64,000 bases of DNA from JACMLD01 sp039919885 (GTDB taxonomy: Bacteria; Bacteroidota; Bacteroidia; Chitinophagales; Chitinophagaceae), in assembly GCA_039919885.1 (NCBI GenBank), contig JBDSEV010000025.1, positions 1 through 64,000 on the forward strand, given 5' to 3'. The notes below the pieces were generated by a model. That model worked only from the letters and a program-made list of their open reading frames with translations, did no database searches and had not been told where the DNA came from. Within the stretch, counting starts at the first letter, position 1, and each line of letters opens with the position of its first letter. The translations under genes and the position numbers were made by a program. This document shows, piece by piece, positions 24,898 to 32,978 of the stretch.

Positions 24898-26175
24898 ATG
24901 CCTGCAGTTTTCAGTATCATACTTTGTTGGTTGTTTCTAAGCGGGTTAATATATATGATTATCCGGAATAAAAAGATTTCGTTGTCTTCCTTCCAGGTAC
25001 TGGTTTTCTTTGGCTGTAAAATAATTGCGGGTGCGGTATACGGCTATCTTTTTAAACAATACTATCATGGTGACGACACCTGGGCCCTGCACCAGGATGG
25101 GCTGCTGCAGTACCAGCGGTTGCTGCACACGCCTGCTGCATTTTTTGCGGATTTTTTAAACGAAAGCCCGGTGCTTGGTAACAATTTTAATTTTCAGCCT
25201 GCCAGCTACCTGGAAAACCTGGAATACGCCATTATTACAAAAACACTCGCATTTTTTAACCTTGTAAGCCGGGGGAACTATTATTTAAATGTTGTGTTCT
25301 TCAATTTCCTGACTTTTTGGGGCGTGTATTTTTTATATAAATTGCTGGCAACACAGTTTGATCCGGCCCACAGGCGGCTCGCCGCTGCGGTGTTATTCTT
25401 ATTTCCGCCTTCTATGTTTTGGCTGAGTGGCATACGGGCAGAAGGTTTGCTGCTTTTATATACCGCTGTTTTATTGTATCAATTTTACAAGTGGCTGGGC
25501 AATAAAAAAATTATCTCCCTGATCACCTGCATCATATGTTTTACAATGGCGATGGTATTAAGAAACGGCTTTGCGCTTGCACTGGTGCCGCCGCTTATGG
25601 CCTGGGCAGTGGTCGTTTTTTTTAAAATGCGACCCGCAAAAGTGTTCGCGGGTACTTTTGTCATTTGTTTAGTGGCCGTCTGCGGCAGCGGCTTACTGCA
25701 GCCGCGTTATAATATATTGTCTGTAATTGCTGCGCGGCAGCACGATTTTCTGTTGTTAAAAGGGAATACCCGTTTCCATCTAACGGCGCTGGAGCCGCAA
25801 CCACTCAGTTTTGTAAGGGTATTGCCGGAAGCACTGGTAAACACATTTGTGCGCCCTTTCATTTGGGAAGCCAGGGGATTGCTGCAGTGGTTTGCGGCAG
25901 TGGAAACCCTGGCCATATTGGTTTTGGTGACGGTAACCGTGCTGATGTATCGGAAATACAAAAAAGTTAATGCAGACACTACCCTGGTATGGGTATTGGT
26001 GATGGCCTGCCTGTACAATTATATTATTGTTGGTTACATTGTGCCGTTTCCGGGCGCTATTGTACGCTACAAAATTATTCCTGAATTGCTTTTGATTGGC
26101 GCATGCATAATTGCGGTACCTCCGGGCCTTTATTTGCGGTCTGCTCAGTCGATTACCGCATCGCGGCAAATATAA
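24898..26175 (+). CDS. polytopic membrane protein, possibly GT-C glycosyltransferase-like
   Basis: A 425-residue protein with about ten hydrophobic segments, for example IILCWLFLSGLIYMIIR, VFFGCKIIAGAVYGYLF, VVFFNFLTFWGVYFLYKLL, IISLITCIICFTMAMVLRNG, AGTFVICLVAVCGSGLL and VETLAILVLVTVTVLMY. A soluble loop with YYHGDDTWALHQDG after the second span contains acidic residues of the sort seen in the first outer loop of GT-C enzymes, and LFPPSMFWLSGIRAEGLLLLY resembles such proteins too. I do not recognise a defined family. Location next to two glycosyltransferases makes a role in surface glycan synthesis plausible. Its 3' end overlaps the HAD gene by 31 bases. Confidence 0.65.
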   Translation: MPAVFSIILCWLFLSGLIYMIIRNKKISLSSFQVLVFFGCKIIAGAVYGYLFKQYYHGDDTWALHQDGLLQYQRLLHTPAAFFADFLNESPVLGNNFNFQPASYLENLEYAIITKTLAFFNLVSRGNYYLNVVFFNFLTFWGVYFLYKLLATQFDPAHRRLAAAVLFLFPPSMFWLSGIRAEGLLLLYTAVLLYQFYKWLGNKKIISLITCIICFTMAMVLRNGFALALVPPLMAWAVVVFFKMRPAKVFAGTFVICLVAVCGSGLLQPRYNILSVIAARQHDFLLLKGNTRFHLTALEPQPLSFVRVLPEALVNTFVRPFIWEARGLLQWFAAVETLAILVLVTVTVLMYRKYKKVNADTTLVWVLVMACLYNYIIVGYIVPFPGAIVRYKIIPELLLIGACIIAVPPGLYLRSAQSITASRQI

Positions 26176-26999
26176 GTAGGTACTATGCCGGTGGAGCGTA
26201 TGCGTATTTCGGCATCATCCGGCAGCGTATTTCCGCTGAGTACCAGCACCGTGTCCAGTCCAAATTTGTTACCACCAATGATATCTGTATGCAGGGTATC
26301 GCCCACCATCAGGATATCCCGTTTGGTAATATCCAGCCGCCAACGGATAAGATCATACGCAAACATAAAAAGCTGCGAATCGGGCTTGCCGAAACGTATA
26401 AATCTTTTACCAACAATGCTCTCTATCATGGAGGCGATTCCACCAATGGCGATGGCCACTTCATTGTTACCGGACAACGGGTAGGTGTTGTCTGTGTTGG
26501 CCACAATGGCGGGTATGGTACGTTTGCGCAGGATATTAATTGTTTTGTTGAGATCATCAAACCAGTTAAAGCCTTCGTCATCCAGTAATACCACGGCGTT
26601 TACCTGGTCCAGGTTGGCGTAATTGATAGCGCTTACAGGCAAAGTATGCAGACCGGAGCTGTCTATGTAATGCGCAGAATTATTGGTGCCGAGGTAAGCA
26701 ACAATACCATTGTTTACTTTGAGATCCAGGTATTCTTTAGCGAGCATTCCGGAAGAGATAATACGATCCGGCGAAATGGCGTGGAGACCAAGTTTGTGGT
26801 ATGATTCTGCGAGTTGCTGCGGACTGCGGGATGCGTCATTGGTAACAATATAATATTCTTTCTGCTGCGCTTCAATATACGCGAATGTTTTTTCGATGCC
26901 CGGCACCAGGCCGTGGTAATTTTTTAGCACACCAAATGCGTCAAAAAAAACAATTTTATACTGGTCGAGTATGGTTTTGAAATCCGATGTCTGGGTCAT
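26145..26999 (-). CDS. HAD-superfamily subclass IIA protein with altered motif I
   Basis: A 284-residue NagD-like HAD protein. Motif I is F-F-D-A-F-G-V-L: the nucleophile Asp is present but the second Asp of the usual D-x-D is replaced by Phe. Motif II is YYIVTNDASRS, the Lys motif is in RFGKPDSQLF, and motif IV is MVGDTLHTDIIGGNKFGLDTVLVLSG. The cap domain lies between motifs II and III as in class IIA. Loss of the general acid/base Asp argues against an ordinary phosphatase; some NagD-like subgroups with a D-x-W motif are known, so this may be a related branch. It lies 25 bases downstream of the kinase-like gene on the same strand, so they may form one unit. Confidence 0.8.
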   Translation of the reverse strand: MTQTSDFKTILDQYKIVFFDAFGVLKNYHGLVPGIEKTFAYIEAQQKEYYIVTNDASRSPQQLAESYHKLGLHAISPDRIISSGMLAKEYLDLKVNNGIVAYLGTNNSAHYIDSSGLHTLPVSAINYANLDQVNAVVLLDDEGFNWFDDLNKTINILRKRTIPAIVANTDNTYPLSGNNEVAIAIGGIASMIESIVGKRFIRFGKPDSQLFMFAYDLIRWRLDITKRDILMVGDTLHTDIIGGNKFGLDTVLVLSGNTLPDDAEIRIRSTGIVPTYICRDAVID

Positions 27000-27024
27000 G
27001 ATAGCTGGTTGTTTACCGGGTTCG

Positions 27025-28065
27025 TTACACGTCTTTTATTTTCAGCGCCTGTATCAGCTTTTCAGCGTCAAAATCGGTATCAATAGAAGGCAGGTATATC
27101 TCAAACGCTTCTGCCTGCAATTTGGAAGCATATTGTTCACTGAAAAAATAACTTCCGTTCTTAATCACGTAATTTAAAATAAAAAACCGGTATGCTTCCT
27201 TCAAAAATCTCAGTTCATTGGCGGTGAGCGGATTCACTTTATGATATTCCTGCAAAAACATGATGAAACGATCTTCCATCATGGTATTGATCAGATAGCT
27301 GAAAGCAGTTCTATCGCCCGCGTCGGACACCACCCTGCTGAAAAAGTAAAAATCAAGCATGCGGTAACTCATCCGGAACCAATCGTAATCCCAACGGGAA
27401 TAGAGTTCCAGCTTCTGGGTGACGGAAAAATTACCAATGTTCCAGTCGATGAAGACTGGTATAATTTCAAAAGAACTCACATTGCATTTCAGCCTGTTTT
27501 TTATAAATAATTCGCAATGGTGCCGAAGGTAGAGGGCCTGTTCCGGTGTGAATTTTTTTTTGTCCTTGTCCAGGATTTCCAGCAGGGCATTGATGTCTGT
27601 GCGCAATGTCTTTATCGACTTTGGCAATACGTTTCTAAGACGTGAACAGGACTTGTGAAATTTGCCGGTCTGCTGCCCGAACTTGCGGATATGGTTGTCG
27701 TCCAGGCGCCGGGGCATACGTTGCATTACACGTACTGGATTGTAAAACACTACCCATATATCAGTTTTTGCGTCTTTATGACGGTACATGTAAACGCGGT
27801 TATTACGCAGCAATGATTTGGCGAGGAAATTCTCATAGGGATATAGCAGGTTATTGGACAGTGTATGAATAATCCGGTGATCTTCTTTGAAGTATTCGTA
27901 TTTGCCAAAAAACGAAAGCTTTGCTATAATAATGTCTTCGTCAACAAACGTAATCCGGTACACGTAATTAGTAGATACCATGGGGCTGATGTCTACTATC
28001 TTATGTATTATTTTGGTAGCGTCATATTCTTCCCACGCTTTCCTTATAATATTTGAATAATCCAT
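27025..28065 (-). CDS. divergent aminoglycoside-phosphotransferase-like kinase
   Basis: A 346-residue soluble protein that I assign tentatively to the APH/choline-kinase fold. Evidence is a candidate catalytic loop V-F-I-D-W-N-I-G-N (D207 to N212, the D-x-x-x-x-N spacing of APH enzymes but without the preceding His-Gly) followed by S-R-W-D-Y-D-W, which would be the metal-binding Asp segment. The N-terminal part has NYVYRITFVDEDIIIAKLSFFG, similar to the lysine-bearing strand of kinases. The rest is helical. The frame is open nine codons further; ATG at 28065 was chosen. The following HAD gene is close, suggesting a kinase/phosphatase-like pair. Substrate unknown. Confidence 0.6.
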   Translation of the reverse strand: MDYSNIIRKAWEEYDATKIIHKIVDISPMVSTNYVYRITFVDEDIIIAKLSFFGKYEYFKEDHRIIHTLSNNLLYPYENFLAKSLLRNNRVYMYRHKDAKTDIWVVFYNPVRVMQRMPRRLDDNHIRKFGQQTGKFHKSCSRLRNVLPKSIKTLRTDINALLEILDKDKKKFTPEQALYLRHHCELFIKNRLKCNVSSFEIIPVFIDWNIGNFSVTQKLELYSRWDYDWFRMSYRMLDFYFFSRVVSDAGDRTAFSYLINTMMEDRFIMFLQEYHKVNPLTANELRFLKEAYRFFILNYVIKNGSYFFSEQYASKLQAEAFEIYLPSIDTDFDAEKLIQALKIKDV

Positions 28066-28097
28066 AACAAAAATTAAATGGGTAAAATGCAAGCCAG

Positions 28098-28105
28098 CAA
28101 AAGTA
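28098..28105 (-). promoter_or_regulatory. candidate -7 box for the kinase-like/HAD unit
   Basis: TACTTTTG on the minus strand (28105-28098) matches TAnnTTTG and lies 32 bases before the ATG at 28065. Confidence 0.4.
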
Positions 28106-28343
28106 ATACAGCGATGCTGTGTTTAAGCAATATCTTTCCTTTCCTGGGTCGTATTCGCGGACTGGTTTTTTGTTAAGCGTTGGTTATTGCACGTTAGAAA
28201 ATCGGCAGGTGCGATCTAATCAATTGAGCTGCGCATTTTTTTTTAATCATTTAGTGAGCGATTGATAACCCCTCTGATTCAGCGAGTTACAAAAACGATG
28301 TGGATCATAACTATTTTTTATTAATATGTGACGAATGAACTTA

Positions 28344-28426
28344 ATTGTTACATTTTTCGAAATTTTGTGACTTTTGCATAAAATGTTGACAAAATCGCTT
28401 TCATTTAGTGATTTGATTGTTACATT
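28344..28426 (+). repeat. duplicated 11-base motif upstream of glutamine synthetase II
   Basis: ATTGTTACATT occurs at 28344-28354 and again at 28416-28426. The two copies share the same orientation and lie 150 and 78 bases before the start codon. They could be tandem promoter elements or binding sites of a nitrogen regulator. Confidence 0.45.
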
Positions 28427-28503
28427 CGTGGCAAATAGTCCAATCCTTTAACGTAAAGCTATATATTAATAACTTTTTTAATATTTAAAAACTGCTAAAA
28501 ATT

Positions 28504-29517
28504 ATGTCTGCATCCAAACTTGAGTACATCTGGCTTGATGGTTACAAACCCACGCAAAGCTTACGTAGCAAAACGAAAATTCAAAAAAACTTCAGCGGCA
28601 AACTCGCCGATTGCGACCAGTGGACTTTTGATGGCTCGTCAACAGAACAAGCGCTCGGTGGTTCTTCAGATTGTTTGCTGAAACCTGTTTATATCGTTAA
28701 AGATCCCCAACGCAAAGATGCCTACCTGGTAATGTGTGAAGTTTTAAATTCCGATGGCACGGCACACGTGAGCAACGGACGTGCAACCATTGCCGATGAC
28801 GACAATGATTTCTGGTTTGGTTTTGAGCAGGAATATTTTCTTTGGGATATAAAAACAAATAAACCCCTTGGCTTTCCAGCAGCCGGTTATCCTGCGCCTC
28901 AAGGTCCGTACTACTGTTCAGTAGGTGCCCAAAATGCCTTCGGCAGAAATATTATTGAAGAACACCTGGACGTTTGCCTCGAAGCTGGTCTTAATGTAGA
29001 AGGTATTAATGCAGAGGTAGCAGCCGGCCAGTGGGAATTCCAGATTTTTTCCAAAGGAGCAAAAGATGCCGGCGACCAGATATGGCTGGCCCGTTATTTC
29101 CTTGAGAGAATTGGCGAAAAATATGGTGTTTCAATCAACTGGCATTGTAAACCATTGGGTAACCTCGACTGGAACGGATCCGGTATGCATGCTAACTTCT
29201 CTAATACCACATTGAGAACAGCGGGAAGCAAAGAAATATTCGACAAGATATGCGAATCGTTCCGCCCTTTTGTTAAAGAACATATCGATGTATATGGTGC
29301 AGATAACCACCTTCGCCTCACTGGTAAACACGAGACTGCCAGCATCCTGGATTTTAGTTATGGTGTATCAGATCGTGGCGCTTCTATCCGTATACCGGTT
29401 GTTGTACCAGCCAAAGGATGGAAAGGTTACCTGGAAGATCGTCGTCCGAATTCCGCTGCAGATCCATATAAAGTTGCTGCAAGGATTATTGCAACCGTGA
29501 AGTCTGCCAAGTTATAA
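28504..29517 (+). CDS. type II glutamine synthetase
   Basis: A 337-residue glutamine synthetase of the GSII class, the decameric short form best known from eukaryotes and also present in several bacteria. It makes glutamine from glutamate, ammonia and ATP. Class markers are LEYIWLDGYKPTQSLRSKT at the start, WTFDGSSTEQALGGSSDCLLKP, the metal-binding FGFEQEYFLWD, EGINAEVAAGQWEFQI and NWNGSGMH-type segment (LDWNGSGMHANFS). The length is near the usual 350-370. It is directly followed, after a terminator, by a type III enzyme, so the strain has two unrelated-size glutamine synthetases side by side. Confidence 0.94.
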   Translation: MSASKLEYIWLDGYKPTQSLRSKTKIQKNFSGKLADCDQWTFDGSSTEQALGGSSDCLLKPVYIVKDPQRKDAYLVMCEVLNSDGTAHVSNGRATIADDDNDFWFGFEQEYFLWDIKTNKPLGFPAAGYPAPQGPYYCSVGAQNAFGRNIIEEHLDVCLEAGLNVEGINAEVAAGQWEFQIFSKGAKDAGDQIWLARYFLERIGEKYGVSINWHCKPLGNLDWNGSGMHANFSNTTLRTAGSKEIFDKICESFRPFVKEHIDVYGADNHLRLTGKHETASILDFSYGVSDRGASIRIPVVVPAKGWKGYLEDRRPNSAADPYKVAARIIATVKSAKL

Positions 29518-29553
29518 ATCAAACAGTTTTTACCTAGATCATTTCTCTATAAA

Positions 29554-29580
29554 TCCTCCGTATTACCGGGGGATTTTTTT
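29554..29580 (+). terminator. intrinsic terminator after glutamine synthetase II
   Basis: TCCTCCG (29554-29560) pairs with CGGGGGA (29567-29573, one G-U pair), with a six-base loop, followed by seven T. Confidence 0.7.
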
Positions 29581-29664
29581 ACATAAGTAACGTATCTTAA
29601 ACCTGCAGCGCAAATAGGCCATTGCAATGAAGAACCAGTAAAATAAAAAAAGGAATATCTCCAA

Positions 29665-29683
29665 ATGTTCTTATTTTGAACAT
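29665..29683. promoter_or_regulatory. dyad upstream of glutamine synthetase III
   Basis: ATGTTC (29665-29670) and GAACAT (29678-29683) form a perfect 6+6 inverted repeat with a 7-base spacer, ending 24 bases before the ATG. Its position suits an operator or leader hairpin. Confidence 0.4.
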
Positions 29684-29707
29684 CTTATTACTCTAAAAGA
29701 ATTTATC

Positions 29708-31900
29708 ATGTCATTAAGATTCACGGCACTCAACAACATCAGTCACAACTCCCAGATCACGAACGTTGAAGCTTCGGCTAAAGTAACGGCTATTTTCAGC
29801 CAGAATGTTTTTACGCTAAAGACTGCGCGGGAATACCTGAGTGACGAAGCATATAAAAGCCTGGTAAATTCAAGTAAAGGTGGTAAAAAAATTGACCGTA
29901 GCGTGGCCAACCAGATTGCCTCCGGCGTAAGACAATGGGCCGAGGGGCGCGGTGTAACTCATTTTACACACTGGTTTCAACCGCTCACTGGTGCTACTGC
30001 AGAAAAACATGATTCTTTTTTTACTATCAAGGCAGATGGTACACCCATTGAAGAATTTGACAGTGCTGCCCTGATACAGCAGGAACCCGATGCCTCCTCA
30101 TTTCCAAGTGGTGGCATCAGGGCAACCTTCGAAGCACGCGGATATACAGCCTGGGATCCTTCCTCCCCTGCCTTTATTGTAGAAATAGGCAACGGTAAAA
30201 CACTGTGTATCCCAACGATTTTTGTTTCGTATACAGGTGAAAGCCTTGACAATAAAGCGCCACTCCTTAAATCGCTGGAAGCATTGAATAAAGCCGCCGT
30301 GGAAGTAGCGAATTATTTCGATAAAAACGTTACCAAGGTGAGCGCTACGCTGGGATGGGAACAGGAATATTTTGTAATTGATGAAGCATTTGTAAATGCC
30401 CGGCCCGACCTGGTAGTGAGTGGCAGAACCGTATTCGGTCATGCTTCCGCGAAAGGACAACAACTGGACGATCACTATTTTGGGTCTATCCCGGAGCGGG
30501 TATATGCTTTTATGCGGGACTTTGAGAATGAATCATATAAATTAGGCATACCTCTCCGTACCCGTCATAACGAGGTGGCACCAGCGCAGTTTGAATGTGC
30601 ACCCATTTTTGAAGAAGTAAGTGTAGCGGTAGATCACAATATTCTGCTAATGGATATCATGGATCGCGTAGCACGTCGTCATAAACTGCGGGTATTGTTT
30701 CATGAAAAACCATTTGCCGGCATCAATGGCAGCGGCAAACACAACAATTGGAGCATGGCCACGGATACCGGCGTTAACCTGCTGGCACCGGGTAAAACGC
30801 CTAAGACCAATTTGATGTTCCTTACTTTTTTTGTAAACAGCATTAAAGCGGTGCACGATTACGCCGATATTCTAAGAGCGTCTATTGCCTCGGCCGGCAA
30901 CGACCACCGCCTCGGCGCCAATGAAGCGCCGCCTGCCATCATTTCGGTATTCATCGGGCAATACCTGAGCAAAGTACTGCAGGATGTAAAGGAACGGGTG
31001 GGCGATAAATTTGACGAACAGGACGAAGCCATTTTAAAACTGGATCTGCACCGCAGCATACCAGAATTGTTGCTGGACAATACCGACCGCAACCGTACAT
31101 CGCCGTTTGCATTTACGGGCAATAAGTTTGAGTTCCGCGCAGTAGGCTCATCTGCCAATTGTGCCACTTCCATGACCGTGCTCAACTGTATCATGGCACA
31201 GACATTAAAGAATTTTAAGGAAGACGTTGACAGGCTAATTGAAAAAGGCGAGAAAAAAGAAATCGCCATTATGCATGTAATCCGTGAGTACATTGTAAGC
31301 AGCGAAAAAGTATTGTTTGAAGGCGATGGCTACAGTGAAGAATGGCAGAAAGAAGCACACAAACGCGGCCTGGCCAATATCCGTACCACACCCCTGGCGC
31401 TCGATGCGTTGATTACTGATAAAGCCATCCAGTTGTTTGAAAACAATAATGTGCTGAGCCAGGTAGAGGTGGAAGCCCGCCATGAAATAGAACTGGAAAA
31501 TTATATAAAAAAGGTGCAGATTGAAGCCCGGATCATGGGTGAACTGTGCACCAGTCATATTCTGCCCGCCGCCATTAAATACCAGAATATATTAATAGAA
31601 AATATTAAAGGCCTCAAAGAAGTTGGGCTGAAAGAAAGCAGCTACGCCAATCAAAAACAGATACTGGAAAAAATTGCTGAACACATCAGCCGCATCAGTG
31701 AGCTGGTAGAAAAAATGATTGAAACCCGGAAAGTTGTCAATGCAATGGATAATATCCGTACGAGGGCTATTGCGTATGAAAGCCAGATCAAAGAGCCTTT
31801 CTTCGATCCGATCCGTTACCATGTTGACAAACTTGAAATACTGGTAGATGATGAAACCTGGTTGTTGCCTAAATACAGGGAAATGCTTTTTTTAAGATAA
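29708..31900 (+). CDS. glnN: type III glutamine synthetase
   Basis: A 730-residue glutamine synthetase of the large GSIII class found in Bacteroidota and cyanobacteria. Landmarks are FTHWFQPLTGATAEKHDSF, FPSGGIRATFEARGYTAWD, the metal-site segment GWEQEYFVID, RTRHNEVAPAQFECAPIFEE, FAGINGSGKHNNWS and RTSPFAFTGNKFEFRAVGSSANCA. The C-terminal 180 residues form the extra helical region of the class. The gene has its own leader after the type II terminator. Expression is likely controlled by nitrogen supply (family knowledge); a dyad lies just upstream. Confidence 0.96.
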   Translation: MSLRFTALNNISHNSQITNVEASAKVTAIFSQNVFTLKTAREYLSDEAYKSLVNSSKGGKKIDRSVANQIASGVRQWAEGRGVTHFTHWFQPLTGATAEKHDSFFTIKADGTPIEEFDSAALIQQEPDASSFPSGGIRATFEARGYTAWDPSSPAFIVEIGNGKTLCIPTIFVSYTGESLDNKAPLLKSLEALNKAAVEVANYFDKNVTKVSATLGWEQEYFVIDEAFVNARPDLVVSGRTVFGHASAKGQQLDDHYFGSIPERVYAFMRDFENESYKLGIPLRTRHNEVAPAQFECAPIFEEVSVAVDHNILLMDIMDRVARRHKLRVLFHEKPFAGINGSGKHNNWSMATDTGVNLLAPGKTPKTNLMFLTFFVNSIKAVHDYADILRASIASAGNDHRLGANEAPPAIISVFIGQYLSKVLQDVKERVGDKFDEQDEAILKLDLHRSIPELLLDNTDRNRTSPFAFTGNKFEFRAVGSSANCATSMTVLNCIMAQTLKNFKEDVDRLIEKGEKKEIAIMHVIREYIVSSEKVLFEGDGYSEEWQKEAHKRGLANIRTTPLALDALITDKAIQLFENNNVLSQVEVEARHEIELENYIKKVQIEARIMGELCTSHILPAAIKYQNILIENIKGLKEVGLKESSYANQKQILEKIAEHISRISELVEKMIETRKVVNAMDNIRTRAIAYESQIKEPFFDPIRYHVDKLEILVDDETWLLPKYREMLFLR

Positions 31901-31914
31901 TTTTTTTTTGACAA

Positions 31915-31954
31915 AACAACAATGGCTGCCCGCGTCCCGGCAGCCATTGTTGTT
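31915..31954. terminator. 16-base-pair hairpin between convergent glnN and cmk
   Basis: AACAACAATGGCTGCC (31915-31930) pairs perfectly with GGCAGCCATTGTTGTT (31939-31954) around an 8-base loop. Neither side has a long T-tract (TTTTG on the minus strand), yet its place between convergent genes and its strength indicate a shared terminator. Confidence 0.6.
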
Positions 31955-31979
31955 AATAATCTGCAATTATATTCAACCA

Positions 31980-32666
31980 CTACTGTAGTTTATTCTTTAC
32001 CCAGCCCTTTACCAATTCCAGTTGTTCTTTAATACCAATGTTTGAATTATCCAGTTCAATGGCATCGTCTGCCTTGCGGAGTGGGCTCACCTGGCGGTGA
32101 GAATCAATATAGTCCCGCGTTTCAAGATTTGTTTTCACTTCTTCAAAAGTAACGTTGGGATTTTTTTCATACAGTTCTCTGAAGCGGCGGGCGACCCGAA
32201 TGGCATTGTCTGCAGTCATAAAAATTTTCAGTTCCGCAAAAGGAAAGACCACGGTGCCAATGTCCCTTCCATCCATCACGATTGCTTTGTCTTTGCCCAT
32301 CAGTTGCTGCTGCGCTACTGCAAAATCACGCACTTCCTTGATGCTAGCCACATCACTCACTTTTTCTGCTATTACCAGGTCCCGGATCACATACTCCACA
32401 TTTTCTCCGTTTAAATATATTTCAGTTTGGCCACTCTTATGGTTGGACCGGAATGCCAGCAAAATATTGTTCAGTGCTTCATCCACCTGCTGCCGTTTTG
32501 TCCAGTCAATATGGTTACGGAGAAAAAACAACGTGATGGCGCGGTACATAGCGCCGCTGTCGATATAAGTGTAGCCCAATTCTTTCGACAATTGTTTTGC
32601 CAGTGTGCTCTTTCCGCAGGACGACCATCCGTCTATTGTAATAATAATTTTTTTCTGTGCTGACAT
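31980..32666 (-). CDS. cmk: cytidylate kinase
   Basis: A 228-residue P-loop kinase phosphorylating CMP and dCMP. It starts KIIITIDGWSSCGKSTLAKQLSKELGYTYIDSGAMYRAITLFF, with the Walker A motif and the CMP-binding DSGAMYR, and later has VMDGRDIGTVVFPFAELKIFMTA, the lid RARRFRELYEK-like segment and RDYIDSHRQVSPLRKADDAIELD. Length is typical. It is a single gene converging on glnN. Confidence 0.96.
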   Translation of the reverse strand: MSAQKKIIITIDGWSSCGKSTLAKQLSKELGYTYIDSGAMYRAITLFFLRNHIDWTKRQQVDEALNNILLAFRSNHKSGQTEIYLNGENVEYVIRDLVIAEKVSDVASIKEVRDFAVAQQQLMGKDKAIVMDGRDIGTVVFPFAELKIFMTADNAIRVARRFRELYEKNPNVTFEEVKTNLETRDYIDSHRQVSPLRKADDAIELDNSNIGIKEQLELVKGWVKNKLQ

Positions 32667-32978
32667 GAAACAGGAAATGTTTCAGCAAAAATGCAATTTG
32701 TTGGTGAAAACACCAAAGGACAGGATGTTTTCAATAGCGGGAAAGATCGGAATCTGGCAATCGCCGACCCATCATGCCAGGCCTTCTCAATTAATCTGCC
32801 AATCATCGGCCCGGCACCCTATTATCGGATAATCAGCGAACCAGTATCCATTTTACCCGAATTAAGTTGGGATACATTGCTGCAAACTTGATGAATATAC
32901 TACGAATGGACGGCTCCCTGGTAAAAAAAATGCCGGCACAATGTACCGGCATTCAAATTTCATTAACTTAATTATTCA
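32667..32978. other. intergenic region between clpC and cmk
   Basis: This 312-base stretch holds the clpC terminator at 32923-32953 and must contain the cmk promoter, for which only a one-mismatch -7 box (CATTTTTG on the minus strand just upstream of the ATG) is visible. No gene is supported. Confidence 0.4.
32923..32953 (-). terminator. intrinsic terminator of clpC
   Basis: AATGCCGG (32929-32936) pairs with CCGGCATT (32946-32953), with an inner ACA/TGT; on the minus strand eight T follow (A run 32923-32930). It lies 26 bases past the clpC stop. Confidence 0.8.

Larger units (their letters stand above)
28066..28503. other. divergent regulatory region upstream of glutamine synthetase II
   Basis: This 438-base A/T-rich spacer separates divergent genes and holds no reading frame I can support. 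Near the glutamine synthetase gene it contains two copies of ATTGTTACATT (28344-28354 and 28416-28426, 72 bases apart) and two copies of TGTGAC (28327-28332 and 28366-28371). The second ATTGTTACATT runs into TACATTCG, close to the TAnnTTTG box. Confidence 0.5.
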
